Assembly: GCA_018136815.1 (NCBI GenBank)
Contig: CM030942.1
Location: 2,741,546-2,805,545, forward strand
Length of the DNA: 64,000 bases
Direction: 5' to 3'
Source of the DNA: Isochrysis galbana
Lineage: Eukaryota; Haptophyta; Isochrysidales; Isochrysidaceae
Positions 41,989-52,299 of this stretch are shown here, piece after piece; position 1 is the first letter of the stretch, and each line of letters opens with the position of its first letter. The notes under the pieces were generated by a model. That model saw only the letters and a program-made list of their open reading frames with translations, was not told where the DNA came from and made no database searches. The position numbers were made by a program, and so were the translations under genes.

Positions 41989-42291
41989 TCATTGCATGGA
42001 AAGCGGAATATTTCCGAGCCGCCGAGCCTCTGCGATACGTCGCCTCATCCTCTCATCCTCGGGTGTGACCGGGCCACTTCGTGTCTGCGGAGCTTGCGGC
42101 TCATGAATCTGCATAGAAGAGTCGGAGCTTGATGCTGTTGCCGCAGCTGTCTGGCTTCCCCCTCGCGTGAGTGTGAGGGAAGCAAGGAAGATGACGATCG
42201 TGACGAAGGCGGAGAGTGAGAAAACCAGCTTTAGCTGATAGCATACCGCCAACGTGGCCATCGCGGCGGCTAAGGGGACCAACAGACTCAT
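41989..42291 (-). CDS. Small membrane protein of unknown function
   Basis: A 100-residue frame from the ATG at 42291. Two hydrophobic segments (about residues 3-18 and 21-41) lie close together, followed by a Ser/Thr/Ala-rich linker and a charged end (PEDERMRRRIAEARRLGN). The layout recalls small ER-membrane insertion factors such as Asterix, but I do not see their signature residues, so no name is given. The frame is open upstream for 29 codons; the internal ATG was chosen because it starts the hydrophobic region. Confidence 0.5.
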   Translation of the reverse strand: MSLLVPLAAAMATLAVCYQLKLVFSLSAFVTIVIFLASLTLTRGGSQTAAATASSSDSSMQIHEPQAPQTRSGPVTPEDERMRRRIAEARRLGNIPLSMQ

Positions 42292-43494
42292 CGCAGGACC
42301 GGAGCGGCGGCGGGGAAGTGCGGGGAGGGAGAGAAAAGAATTTGGGCTCTTTGAGGGTTCTGGGTCTCGGGAGATCACCAGGGTTCATACAAGTCCTTGA
42401 CATAGCATTTACCGAGCGGTGTTAGAGTTGTTTCTTGTCTGTGCTGGTTTAATCCTAGTGCTGCGGGTCCGAAGCCCGCAACGGCAACCCTGGACCCTGG
42501 ATGCCCCGTCAGGCTGATATCAGGTTCTGATATCAGGTTATTAGGCCTACTAGACCTGATAACCTAATATCAGGCTGATATTATACTACTACTGACTTTA
42601 GAATAAAATAAAATTCAAAAAATAATGGGGGGGCACGTGCTCATCGCCCCAAACCCCGAGCGAGCGAGCGAGCGAGCGAGCGAGCGGCCGCCATGCCTCT
42701 CACTGATGATGATGAGGAGCTGGAGCTGGAGCGAGCGCGGCGAGGACGGCCTGGACGCTGGCGCTCGTGAGCCAGGTGTCGATGACCCCAGCCTTGAGAA
42801 GCTGGAAGTCGGTGGCAACGTGGCAACGTCGGGCGAGGGCGAATCCTGCGAGGGGCGGGTCGGGATGGTCAGGGTGTGGCCTAGGGGGCCGTGTGCGCGC
42901 ACTATGAGGTGCGCTGAGGGCTGCGCAGATGACGTCTTGCCTTCAGCAGGTCTACGCGGCACCGGCGGCGTCGGCCGTGCGCACCCCTTCTTGCCACGAG
43001 ATTTACGTCTCGGCCGCGGTGGACTTGCTCGGCAGGAACGCCCTCATGGTCTCGCCGCACCAGCTGCACGGCACGCCCGGACAGGCGCCCGGCTTGTACG
43101 GCAGCAGCGCGTCGTTCTTGGCGGAGATGGCCACCTTGCCGCTGCACGTCTGCGCGCCTTCGTGCCTTCGTACGGTGGGGTGGGGTGCAACCACCTGCTT
43201 TGGTTTGGCTGAAGAGACAAACACGATGTTACGAGGCCTTAAGGACGCGCGGCGTCTTCCTCCCCGCGCGCTTTCTTCTTTTTTCGCCGCGCGGACTCAC
43301 CCCAGCGTTTCGTTACGGGTTTTATATAGCCGACGTGTATGACAAAAAAAAACTGGCACCGAATGAAGGCAAGGCGCCTCGGCGGCCAAGCAGCCACCCG
43401 CGTCAAAAAATCAAGCGCCCCCCCCCGAAAAAAAAATAAAAAGCACCCCAAAACAAAAGGCGCTCCCGTGTGCGTGCGAGCCTAAATTGTAACA
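42292..43494. other. Intergenic before the virus-like block
   Basis: Contains palindromic TATCAGG units (42510-42580), a (GCGA)n run at 42658-42685, and overlapping frames on both strands at 42900-43340 that I cannot resolve. One minus-strand frame has a Cys-rich patch (PGVPCSWCGETM). 43385-43440 is C- then A-rich. Confidence 0.4.
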
Positions 43495-43950
43495 ATGGGG
43501 AACGCCCCCGGGCGCGTCGATAGGAATGGCTTTGGAACGGGAAAGTACGAGGTGAACCTCCAGGACCCCAAGCAGGCATCTGCGAGGATGGGGTGCAAAA
43601 TGACTATCTTTTCCGAGCCCCACTCCAAAGGCGTGAGCTCGACCATACACGGCCCGTCGGTAGACGACCCGCAAGCACAAGACAAGCGCCGTGAAGAAGT
43701 CGACCTGAAGGCGATCGGGTGGACGCACCCGGTGCGCTCGCTCCACGTCAAGTGCAGTGCGGACTCGGTGGAAACACCAACACAGCTGGCCCTCCGCTTC
43801 ATCTTCGACAAAGTAATGCTGACCGCCTTGTTGGTCACGCTTGGGGTCGTCGCCGCGCTCGTGGCGGTGGTCGTCTTTGTCATCAGGACCGTGACCAAGC
43901 GATTATCCACAGCGAATGCAAACTCAGGAGACTCCCCCTCCCCCCCATGA
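43495..43950 (+). CDS. Possible N-myristoylated single-pass membrane protein
   Basis: A 151-residue intronless frame from the ATG at 43495 (AACAATGGGG). The N-terminus MGNAPG fits the myristoylation pattern (Gly2, small residue at position 6). A single strong transmembrane segment (about residues 107-131) precedes a short basic and Ser-rich tail. The middle has no domain I know. It is the first of three same-strand genes with 60-65-bp spacers and A/T-rich runs just upstream, an arrangement typical of nucleocytoplasmic large DNA viruses rather than of the host genes in this window. Membrane proteins with a myristoylated end are common in such viruses, but no specific homologue is claimed. Confidence 0.55.
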   Translation: MGNAPGRVDRNGFGTGKYEVNLQDPKQASARMGCKMTIFSEPHSKGVSSTIHGPSVDDPQAQDKRREEVDLKAIGWTHPVRSLHVKCSADSVETPTQLALRFIFDKVMLTALLVTLGVVAALVAVVVFVIRTVTKRLSTANANSGDSPSPP

Positions 43951-44014
43951 GGCAAGCGCATCGCGTTTGTTTCGAACCGAACGTTGGACTAAAAAAAGGG
44001 GCATATGGGTAAAT

Positions 44015-44383
44015 ATGCCGTCGAAACGACTTTTGATTGCCCTCGCGGTGGTCGTCGCCACCGTGGTCGCCGCCACCGTCGTCGCGTTGGTACTCACGAA
44101 GAAGCAGCCAGACAGATGCAAGGATGTGGATGGAGAGTGTGCAAACGATGGAGACTGTTGTCACGATCTCGTGTGCTCCGACCAAAAGTGCCGTACCGTC
44201 ACACCGTGTGTCGAGAAAAGGGGGGGGTGCAGTTATGGCGACGAGTGCTGTGAAGGACTTGAGTGCAATGACGAGGGAGTGTGTGAGACGCCATGCCGCG
44301 AGCCAGGGTCGGTGTGCCAAAGTAACTCGGAGTGCTGTGGTGAATACACGTGTCGTAGTGGTACCTGCAGATCTGATGACTGA
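44015..44383 (+). CDS. Membrane-anchored cysteine-knot-like repeat protein
   Basis: A 122-residue frame from the ATG at 44015. Residues about 5-28 form an N-terminal signal anchor. The rest consists of three short cysteine-rich repeats, each of the form C-x6-C-x5-6-CC-x4-C-x4-5-C (GECANDGDCC, GGCSYGDECC, SVCQSNSECC). Six-cysteine knots of this spacing resemble knottin or Dickkopf-type modules, stable extracellular folds. Similar Cys-rich anchored proteins occur in giant viruses and in protists. It stands 64 bp after the previous gene and 62 bp before the next, suggesting one cassette. Function is unknown. Confidence 0.6.
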   Translation: MPSKRLLIALAVVVATVVAATVVALVLTKKQPDRCKDVDGECANDGDCCHDLVCSDQKCRTVTPCVEKRGGCSYGDECCEGLECNDEGVCETPCREPGSVCQSNSECCGEYTCRSGTCRSDD

Positions 44384-44445
44384 TTGGCGAGCACGGAACA
44401 AAGTGAAAGGCGCTCACGGAAGCTTTTTTCGTTTCGTGCTCATAA

Positions 44446-45081
44446 ATGACACATAGAGACCTTGCCTTGTCGCTCCTTTACCATGGCTCTCCCACACCTG
44501 AGACGGGAGACCCAGGTATACACGAGTTCGAAGAGCACTGGCGAAGGATTCTCGCCCCTGAACCCGGTGTCCAAAAGTACGCGACCCGTGACAATGGCGG
44601 CGTGGGCTTTGTCGCGTCCGTTGCACAGCGCGATGACGGTAGGCACTTGGTCGATGTACACGGCGAAGCCTCGCATCACGCGTTCGTGTGCGAGGACATG
44701 TTTGTTGGCATCAGCCACCTCTGCCCATTGACTGTATTGTCAGGAGGGTACGACAGAGTGAACGAGCTCAATGAAGCAGGGAACTCTTTGCTCTTCTACA
44801 TCGGCGACCTCAAGTACGTCTTCGTGGGCATCGAAGTGTTCGAATTTGAGGCCGTCGACGAGATCGTCGCATTCGTATCGCCTGTAGGAGCGAACGACTT
44901 TCCGTATCCCTACGCCATCGATAAGACCGGTAGGCATTACCTCATGCTCGAAAAGAAGCAGGGGTACATTGACCCGTACCACAGCTTTTACGACATCGAA
45001 AAGAAGTTCAAGCTGACACACGAGGAGTGCGGTATACATTCGATGCGCTCATTGAAGACGATCCTTTCAAGACAAGTGTGA
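44446..45081 (+). CDS. Conserved protein resembling giant-virus hypothetical proteins
   Basis: A 211-residue intronless frame from the ATG at 44446. The centre reads VFVGIEVFEFEAVDEIVAF, then SPVGANDFPYPYAID and YLMLEKKQGYI. The SPVG-ND-PYPYA signature followed by a Y-x-M-L-x-K strand is one I associate with uncharacterised proteins found repeatedly in nucleocytoplasmic large DNA virus genomes. This is recall, not a search result. No enzymatic motif is visible. The upstream A/T run (GCTTTTTTCG) and the tight spacing place it with the two preceding genes. If the block is viral, it is an endogenous fragment or a transferred cassette. Confidence 0.6.
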   Translation: MTHRDLALSLLYHGSPTPETGDPGIHEFEEHWRRILAPEPGVQKYATRDNGGVGFVASVAQRDDGRHLVDVHGEASHHAFVCEDMFVGISHLCPLTVLSGGYDRVNELNEAGNSLLFYIGDLKYVFVGIEVFEFEAVDEIVAFVSPVGANDFPYPYAIDKTGRHYLMLEKKQGYIDPYHSFYDIEKKFKLTHEECGIHSMRSLKTILSRQV

Positions 45082-46540
45082 GGAGAGGTCCACGTCATGC
45101 GTGACGAGGAGGCCGCTGGAATTTTCATCGAGGGCGGGGGCACGCACTAGTAACCATGCATCCCCTTGCTCACAGGAGCGCCCTCATGGTGAGCTAGGCC
45201 CGGTGTCCTAGGACCGAGCTTTTTTGTATTTGATGTTGCTCGGCCAGAGTCCCCACGGGAGGGGAAGAAACCCTGAGGGAAAGGAGACCAAATGAAGGCA
45301 AGCCGCCTGAGGGAGGGGGTTTACATACTAACTATAGGCACGGAAGAGGGCACACGTCGCTCATGCCAGGCGAGCTACGCTCCGCGATCCCTCATTCATG
45401 CCCCCGCCCTTCGCCACCCCCCTTGTCCCTTGTCCCTCGTCCCCCAATCAGCTTGTCTTCTACACGCCCATGCCCTCTCACAGCATGGCCGTCTCGTGCC
45501 ACGTGCCACCGCGCGCAGGTTCACGGCGGACCCGCAGCGCTGCGGCTGCGCGTGGTTCTCTCTGCGACAACGACGTGAGGAACGATGGGCTTCCAGTCTT
45601 CGGACTGAGTCCGTCCTTCCTTGTCTTTGAGGCAGCATCAGTGTCATGCTGTGGGGGAGTGTCTGGAGTTTTTTATTAGAAGGGGCTCATAGTCCCCATG
45701 TGCCTTGGTGTCCTCCGATCTCGTCCCCTCTTTGCGTCGGTAAGACCATGCTACACCTAGCCCTCGTCTCGCTACTCGGTATGGGCCTGCCCACGGCTGT
45801 CCCACGCGCTCTCCTCGAACAATATCCATCCCCTCTCTCTCTCCCCCCCCCCTCCAGTCCAATGGTGGATGGATGGGCACGCGGACCCCAGCAACAACGT
45901 AGTCAGGGCGCGTGTCAAGGGAGAAATCGGTCGAGGTTGTTGCCGCTGTAGCCGCTGTCTCCTCCTTTCTACCCCCCCTCTCTGCTGGTCTCTTCATATC
46001 TCTCTCACCTTTTCTCTCCTGACTCCGTATCCGGCGAGCCCTTACACCCGACGACACACGCTAGTATTATGTGTGGGGTGCCGGCTACTCTCTCTTCTCC
46101 CCTTGTGCTGTGCCTCCACAACTTCTCTCTCCTAGAGAGATGGTCTCCACTACTTCTCATCGCTCGTGAACAGAAAAATCTGAGTAGACAGGAGAGCGAG
46201 ATAGGAGAGTGAGGGGAGAGAGTGAGAGAGAGGGGAGGGAGAGAGAGTGAGAGTGAGAGTTCGAGGAGAGTGAGAGTGACAGGAGAGTGAGAAGAGAGAG
46301 TGTGAGAGAGAGGGAGAGGGGACAGATCACAGAGAGGCAGGGAGGAAGAAGAGGGACCCCCAGGGGAGAGAGAAAGAGGAGAGAGGGAGAGAGGAGAAGC
46401 TCACTCCCGCGCGGCGCGTCTCCCTTCCTCCCTCCCGTCGCCCGCGGCCCTGCCTCCTCCCCTCACCCACCCCCGCTCCGTGCGCCCAGCCCGCGTCACG
46501 CGCTCGGACTCCGCTCTCCCCTCCCCTCGCCCACGTTCCA
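45082..46540. other. Intergenic and CASTOR-like promoter region
   Basis: 45082-46180 shows no supported gene. From about 46190 to 46395 the plus strand is GA-rich. It then becomes C/T-rich (46400-46540) up to the ATG at 46541, the same purine-then-pyrimidine order seen at the BTB-FHA and receptor genes. Confidence 0.5.
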
Positions 46541-48274
46541 ATGGCCGACATTCTCACCAGGGACGACATCAACGTCACGCTGGCTGAGCAGCCGCTCTGG
46601 GTGGGTGCGATTGCCTCGGCCGAGGTCGCAGCCTCCGCGTGGCCGCTCCTCAAGTGCATGTTCGCAAGCGCGCGCGAGGAGGGAGCCAGCTTCTTCTCAC
46701 TCACGCAAGAAGAGGACGGCCTCACGCTCATCATGGATGACCGCTCGCACGAGGTCTTTGAGGAAGCGGCCGCTGCTAGGATCGGTAGTGTGAGCTACGC
46801 ACCACACCGATGGAGAGCATTCGAGATTCACCTTGGACAGCTCATCTGGGAGGTGCGCAGCCGACTTCGTCGTCGGGGGGGCGGCCAGGACAGCCGCTTT
46901 GCGTTGACTGCCGTTCAGCAGCAGCATCTCCTGCGGCTCTTCCCAATCGCCTCATGCACATGGGTATGTAGGTTCCCGGCATTGTTTGCTTCCTTTCGAC
47001 GGTGATGGCTAACTCAAGCATCTCCATCCTCAATCTCTCGACGCACGACCGCGATTTTGTGCTTGTCTCAGAAAGAGACGTTGAAGCGGCGACGGCGCTC
47101 ATCCGTGAAAAGTGTGAACTCGCCCTCGCGCAATCGCGTAGATGCCATACAGGCGCATCATAACCCTACACAGCTCAATGCCCAAGTGACCATTGAGTGT
47201 GTGGGCCAGCGCTTCCTCAATGCCGGCTACAAGCCGAGCCCGCATCTCCTGCTCGGATCTCAGGTTGGGTGGCGATGTGGATGAACTCAAGGCGGCGATC
47301 AGCGAGATGCATGACGTGCAGCACCAAGTGCTACCATCCAACTCGCAGACAAATGGGGAGCATGCGCGCACCGAGCTGGCCAACGGTATTGGTAGTGGAG
47401 GGGCTGAGCGCAGCACTGTGGATTGTAATAGGTTGGCGGATGCATGCGCGAGCGTGGGCATCGGCGACTCGCGTTCTGAAGGTGCCGACCTTGCTCCTAG
47501 AGAGAGCAAAGGGCAGGGACCGGCAGGACAGGCAAGCAGTAGCATTGACAGTGCTACATCGACGTCGCCAGAGTGGTACATCAAAGTACTAGCGCCTCGG
47601 CTTGTGCTCATTCGCCTGCAACTGCAAATGCTCGAGCCATCAACTCACGCGCTCATGAAACGTCTCCTCTTCTCACCCCGCCGTGCAACTGCCTCCTTTT
47701 GGGCATACATGCATACCGAGGACGACGTGTCACTGATAATTGATGAGGTGAGCTCGCACTCAAGCACAATAAGAACAGAGGGTAGCGTCGAGATGGGATG
47801 CAGTCTTGGTCATTGGACCTTCGGAGAAATCTGGTGCGCGAGGGAAAAGAGGGAGGCTTTGCGCGAGCCACGTATCTTGCCCTTCTTAGATCGCGTCTCT
47901 TCTGCCCTGATCCTGCTCATACCCATTCCGTGCACCCAGAAGCGCTCAGCATGCTTCCATCTGCCTGCCTAACCCACCTTGCTGCCGCCCGCCCCCAGAC
48001 GTGCGTGCACGACTTCCCTCCAGGCGCAGTGCTCGGCTCTCCTGCGCCGTGGCGAGCAATGAAGCTGACGGGGCGCAAAATCGGCTTTGATGAGACGGGA
48101 GTCGTGTCATCAATGTTCGCTCCGTACAGGGAACGTGTGCCTCTGCTCAATTTGTCGACCTTCGCAACGAATGTCACCCTTGTGGAGGAGAGAGATCTTG
48201 ATGCGGCCCTGTCGGCGTTTGAGGTGGCGCGCATGCCGTGCCGCATCGAGGCTGAAAGCAGCGAGCTCGAATAG
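46541..48274 (+). CDS. CASTOR/GATS-like ACT-domain protein, four exons
   Basis: Proposed exons: 46541-46852, 46972-47111, 47264-47747, 47999-48274 (403 residues). Introns 1 (119 bp, donor GTGCGC) and 3 (251 bp, donor GTGAGC, acceptor CCCCCAG) keep phase 0. Intron 2 (donor GTGTGA, acceptor CTCAG) is the least certain. The pattern is that of animal CASTOR1/GATSL proteins: tandem ACT-type halves with FFSLTQEEDGLTLIMDD and FEIHLG in the first, then ILNLSTHDRDFVLVSERD. The second half has FWAYMHTEDDVSLIIDE and KLTGRKIGFDETGVVSSM, and ends LLNLSTFATNVTLVEERDLD. In animals CASTOR1 binds arginine between ACT domains and relieves GATOR2 inhibition of mTORC1. Arginine-contact residues were not checked, so sensing is inferred from the family only. 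A Ser/Gly-rich linker separates the halves. Confidence 0.82.
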
Positions 48275-49858
48275 TGTGGATGATTTAGCCAAGACATGCA
48301 TGTGCCCTCCCCTGCCCCACTTCGCCCGGGATAATCGAGTGTTGGAGGGCGCCACCTTCAATGAGTTAGCCAACACCCGTCGATTTTGAGCTGCAATGAA
48401 GAAACCTCGAGACAAAGCGCGACTCGATGATCTGCATTTGTTGCTGTGATGGAGTACACGGGCTCTGAGTAATGTGGGGAACCCAAGTCGCAGCCATGCT
48501 GTACCGTACCCATGACGCTTTCCCCAGCTTGATGCGCAAAGCGCCGCTACGATATCACTCAGTGTTTGCCTGGTAGAACACAGTGCTATGATTCGTCCAC
48601 GTGGCAGGTGACGTCATTAGTTGCGGCAGCTCTCTGACTCCTCACTACCGATGTATTCGATGGTGCGGAGTGCTTCCATGTGATCTTCTAGATGTACTAA
48701 AAGCACATCGGCGTCCTCATACCTTGTGGCCTTACTTGAAATGCCGTTTTGGCGCTCTCGCCGTTCACTCGTGTTGGAAGAGCGACGTGCCGTCGCGAGA
48801 TAGCAATACGAGCGCCGGTGTCCGTCCCGTATGAGATGCACTACGTTGCACTTAAAGTGTGGGCACTCCTGTGCTGCTATTCGGTTGTAAGTCTCCGGGG
48901 CGGCGTAGCTTTCTTTTTTTTCTTTGCGTTTGGAGCAGCAATTCCTAAAGTAGCCATGTGCATGTGCGAAATCGCCGTGTTACCCTTGCATGCGTGCACG
49001 TTGCTGTTACACTGTATGGCACTAGCCATGCATTGTGGTCTCTTTATCGAACTATCAGGCCGCGAGCCACCAATACTGGTCCCCGGTCCAAGATGGCGGC
49101 CATTTTGGATTTTGGTCATGATCTCAGCGCTAACTGGAGCTCTTATAGCTAGAAGTAATCCGAGGGGCTTCGGGCGGCCCACTTTGGCTCGAAAAACCGG
49201 GGGCGCCGCCGCGGGCGCCAAAAGAAAACCCAACGGTTCCCGGGGAGATTGCTTTTGCAAGGGAAGACAGGGTACCCTCCCCACACACCACACACCCGCG
49301 CGGGGGCAGAAGGGGAGCGCGGGGGGGGGGGGGGGGGGGGCTCTCCACTAGAATTTATTACGCCTGTTCCTGTTCATTCATGCATGCGGGGATATCGATA
49401 AAAAACAACCGAACGCCGGAGGTCGCAACCTCTTTGAGCAACACGGGAGAGGGGCGGACAAGTGAGTCGTTCGACTCGGTGTGCGAGTTCCGGGTATGAG
49501 GGCAGAGATGCGGCGGGATGCCCTCTCACCGGTCCGAGCACAGCAGAGCAAGAGGGCTAGCAACCAGAAGTGAAGAAGCCAAAGGGGCCGCGTGCGGCAT
49601 GGCAAACAAGCAAGAGGGCTAGCAACTAGAAGTGAAGACAAGGGAGGCCGATCCCGGAATATACGTCAAGTCAACACACGCAGGAGAATACGACTCGAAT
49701 GGGCAGAATGAGGGATCCGCGGATGAGCAGGGACGGTGAGGAAGAAACCCGCCCTAGTAGTAGTGGCATGGCACATGCACGCTGCGCATATACTATGCCA
49801 CGAGGGCGGCGCCAAGCACTTGGAGTGAGTCCCAGGCGGCTGCAAGGGTGAGCAGTTA
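48275..49858. other. Intergenic
   Basis: No gene recognised. Contains a G run of over 20 bases at about 49320-49340 and a short R5-like match at 49385-49435. The last part (49660-49858) is probably 3' UTR of the DusA-like gene on the minus strand. Confidence 0.5.
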
Positions 49859-51331
49859 CTAATGGATGAACCGCTGCAGCGGTCCGGCCCGCTTGGACGC
49901 CCGCTCAAACACCACCAGGTCGCCCACATCCACAGCCTCATCAACGCGCATTTCTAGCGCCTCCACAGGTAGTTCAGCCCACGCTGCTCGCAGGACGAGC
50001 GAGGCTCGCTCGGTTGCAAGCCGATTCCCTGCCAGCTTGCGTAATCGCCGTTGGAACCTCTCGCTGCCGCTCACGCCGGCAAACAGGTTGTACGGGCATG
50101 CGACCAGGCGACGGCGTAACGTCTCTTCGGATGGGAGCAGCCATGCGAGGTGTGCTCCACCGAACTCCATCTCGATCTCCTTCGCAGCCCTCTCCTCAGC
50201 ATCGCAGTACGCTATGTACTTCTCGATCACCTCGCCACGACTAGGCGCATAGCTAGTGAAGACACAGCTGTGCTGGCCACCATCGTCAATGCCCGCCGTT
50301 GTCCACAGCGAATCCGCTTTGGCGAAGGCGCACGGGTGGTTGATGGCCGCCCGACCGATCATAGCTCCCGCACAACCGGCGGTTATTTGTTTGCGCACCC
50401 CCCGTAGGGAATCGATTCCACCGTTTGCTACAATCTCGATGTGCGGGTAGGACGCCGCGAGGGCATGTACGACCGACAGCCGTAAAGGTGGAGCAGAGCG
50501 GTTGGCAATTGTGGCTACCCGTGCAGCCTGTTTCGCCTTGATCTGAGCTCGCGCATGATCAATCTTCTTCCCATGAGACGCCTCCGCTCCACCAAGAGCT
50601 ACTGGTCCAGGTATCCATAACGAAGTTCCCGGCATGGCCGCCGGCTCAAAGTCGCCGAGCAGTGCCAGCCTGCCGTGGACCTGCAGGCGTCGAATTCCTG
50701 CGCCCGATAAGGCCTCTACGAACTCAGATGCAGAACTCAAAGCAGGCTCATCACCCGCATTGCGGTCTGCAACCACATCAAAGGTGGAGGCATCGGCAAC
50801 GCCTAGGCGGTGCTTGACAGTGACAAGTGGTGCCTCTCGGTCAAGTTGTGCGGCGGCTGAAGCCACTGCGTCGAGCATTGCATCGCAGCATGCGGCAGCA
50901 TGCGCAGGCTCACGCATCATCGCAGCTCCCGAGGCGCGGTCGCCACCCGCCACCGCAGCGCTCGGGCAGCCACAATTCAGGTTGATAGCATCGTACCCCA
51001 GCCGGACGCCGATTGCGGCGGCATTAGCCAGCGTGGCAGGATCGTGGCCGCCGAGCTGCAACACGACGGGTCCCTCCTCATCCTCGCGTACTTCATATTC
51101 ATGCCGCAGCACCTGCTCATTCGCCCCGCCCGCCCGCACTAGCTGCGAAGAAGGTATCATCTCGGTGTACAAGTGTGAGCTGCGGCTGAGCAGCCGGAAA
51201 AAGTAGCGCCAGTGGCGGTTGGTGTGGCCCATCATCGGCGCGACGGAGAAGAGCTCGGCACTCCTCGGCAGCACCGCCTCCGCCGCCCCGACACGCGCCG
51301 ACCCTCGGCTGGCAGAGCCACTCAGCACCAT
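49859..51331 (-). CDS. DusA-type tRNA-dihydrouridine synthase
   Basis: A single-exon protein of 490 residues from the ATG at 51331. The upstream frame is only GAGC-type repeat. The N-terminal FSVAPMMGHTNRHWRYFFRL and LYTEMI match the DusA branch (tRNA dihydrouridine 20/20a synthases) of FMN-dependent TIM barrels. The catalytic loop NLNCGCPS places the proton-donating cysteine at about residue 122. TVKHRLG, LQVHGR and IVANGGI supply FMN and phosphate contacts expected of the family. The C-terminal helical extension (RRLVACPYNLFAG) also fits. At 490 residues it is about 150 longer than bacterial DusA, through insertions around 235-290 and a longer tail. DusA homologues in plants and algae are typically organellar or cytosolic; no clear transit peptide is seen. 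Confidence 0.9.
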   Translation of the reverse strand: MVLSGSASRGSARVGAAEAVLPRSAELFSVAPMMGHTNRHWRYFFRLLSRSSHLYTEMIPSSQLVRAGGANEQVLRHEYEVREDEEGPVVLQLGGHDPATLANAAAIGVRLGYDAINLNCGCPSAAVAGGDRASGAAMMREPAHAAACCDAMLDAVASAAAQLDREAPLVTVKHRLGVADASTFDVVADRNAGDEPALSSASEFVEALSGAGIRRLQVHGRLALLGDFEPAAMPGTSLWIPGPVALGGAEASHGKKIDHARAQIKAKQAARVATIANRSAPPLRLSVVHALAASYPHIEIVANGGIDSLRGVRKQITAGCAGAMIGRAAINHPCAFAKADSLWTTAGIDDGGQHSCVFTSYAPSRGEVIEKYIAYCDAEERAAKEIEMEFGGAHLAWLLPSEETLRRRLVACPYNLFAGVSGSERFQRRLRKLAGNRLATERASLVLRAAWAELPVEALEMRVDEAVDVGDLVVFERASKRAGPLQRFIH

Positions 51332-52299
51332 TGCAGAGTGGACAACGCGCGACAGCGCCCTCTCAAACTCTAGTCGTCGCCTAAGCGAGAAGCCTCGCTG
51401 CTCTCCCCCCCTCCCACCCCCTCCCCCTCTGCCCTGTCTCGCTCGTTCTCGCTCGCTCGTTCTCGCTCGCTCGTTCTCGCTCGCTCGCTCGTTCTCGCTC
51501 GCTCGCTCTCGCTCTTGCTCTCGCTCTTGCTCTCGCTCTTGCTCTCGCTCTCGCTCTTTCGCCCTTGCTCTCTGTGTCGCCCTTCCTAGGAGGCCCAGCC
51601 AAATTTGTCCGCCGAACATATGCTGCGACACCCAATACTCGAGTAGAGGTCTTTTGCGGGGTTTTAGGAAGGTTGAAAGAACGGGCCTGAAATAGTTCTG
51701 TGGAGGGCTCTTGCAACTGCTCCACAAAATGTACACTCGCTTCTTGGTTCCAACAAGTGGTTGAAAGAGAGCGCGCGCACTGTTGGGCCCCTCCCGCGAC
51801 ATGCCCACGAGCCCCTTCACAGTGCAAGAGGTGGAGGATGCTCGCCTCGCCCTAGCCCTGCAGGTGTGCATTACGAGGTGGAGACGGCGCAGCCTAGCGC
51901 GATGTGCATCGGTTCCCCCGCGGGGGACGCCGTGCGTGCGCATGCCGACTTCCTTCTCTGCGGTTCCTCTATTTTACCCCGCGGCGTACAACTACGTAAA
52001 CATTCAATATAAGAGAGATTTCTCACGGGACCATGTGTGATGAGTTGCAATCAGCCCCATGTGCACGCCGTGCACGCGCACAGCGCGATGTGCGATGTGC
52101 ATGCATCGGTTCCCCCCGCGGGGGCGCCGTGCGTGCGTATAACAACTTTTTCTCCTACTATGAAGGTGCACTCCGTGCGTTCACTCTTTCCGCGGGGGAA
52201 CTCTGGGCGCGGAGTGCGGGCGGGAACCTTGGGGGCACCCCCTGGGACCTGGGACCTGGGGACTTTTACAGTATATGATGATAACATTAACGTAAACAG
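51332..52299. other. Upstream of the DusA-like gene; GCTC microsatellite
   Basis: 51440-51562 is a (GCTCTC/GCTCGC)n repeat, purine-rich on the gene strand. Two degenerate copies of a segment containing GATGTGCATCGGTTCCCC-type sequence lie at about 51900 and 52095. No further gene is supported. Confidence 0.5.

Noticed and set aside
42900-43340. Possible fourth virus-like gene on either strand
   Set aside because: Overlapping frames with no clear start, motif or codon preference; could not be resolved.
49090-49110. AAGATGGCGGCCATTTTG, resembling a YY1-type site
   Set aside because: Single occurrence far from a start, and the factor is not known in this lineage.
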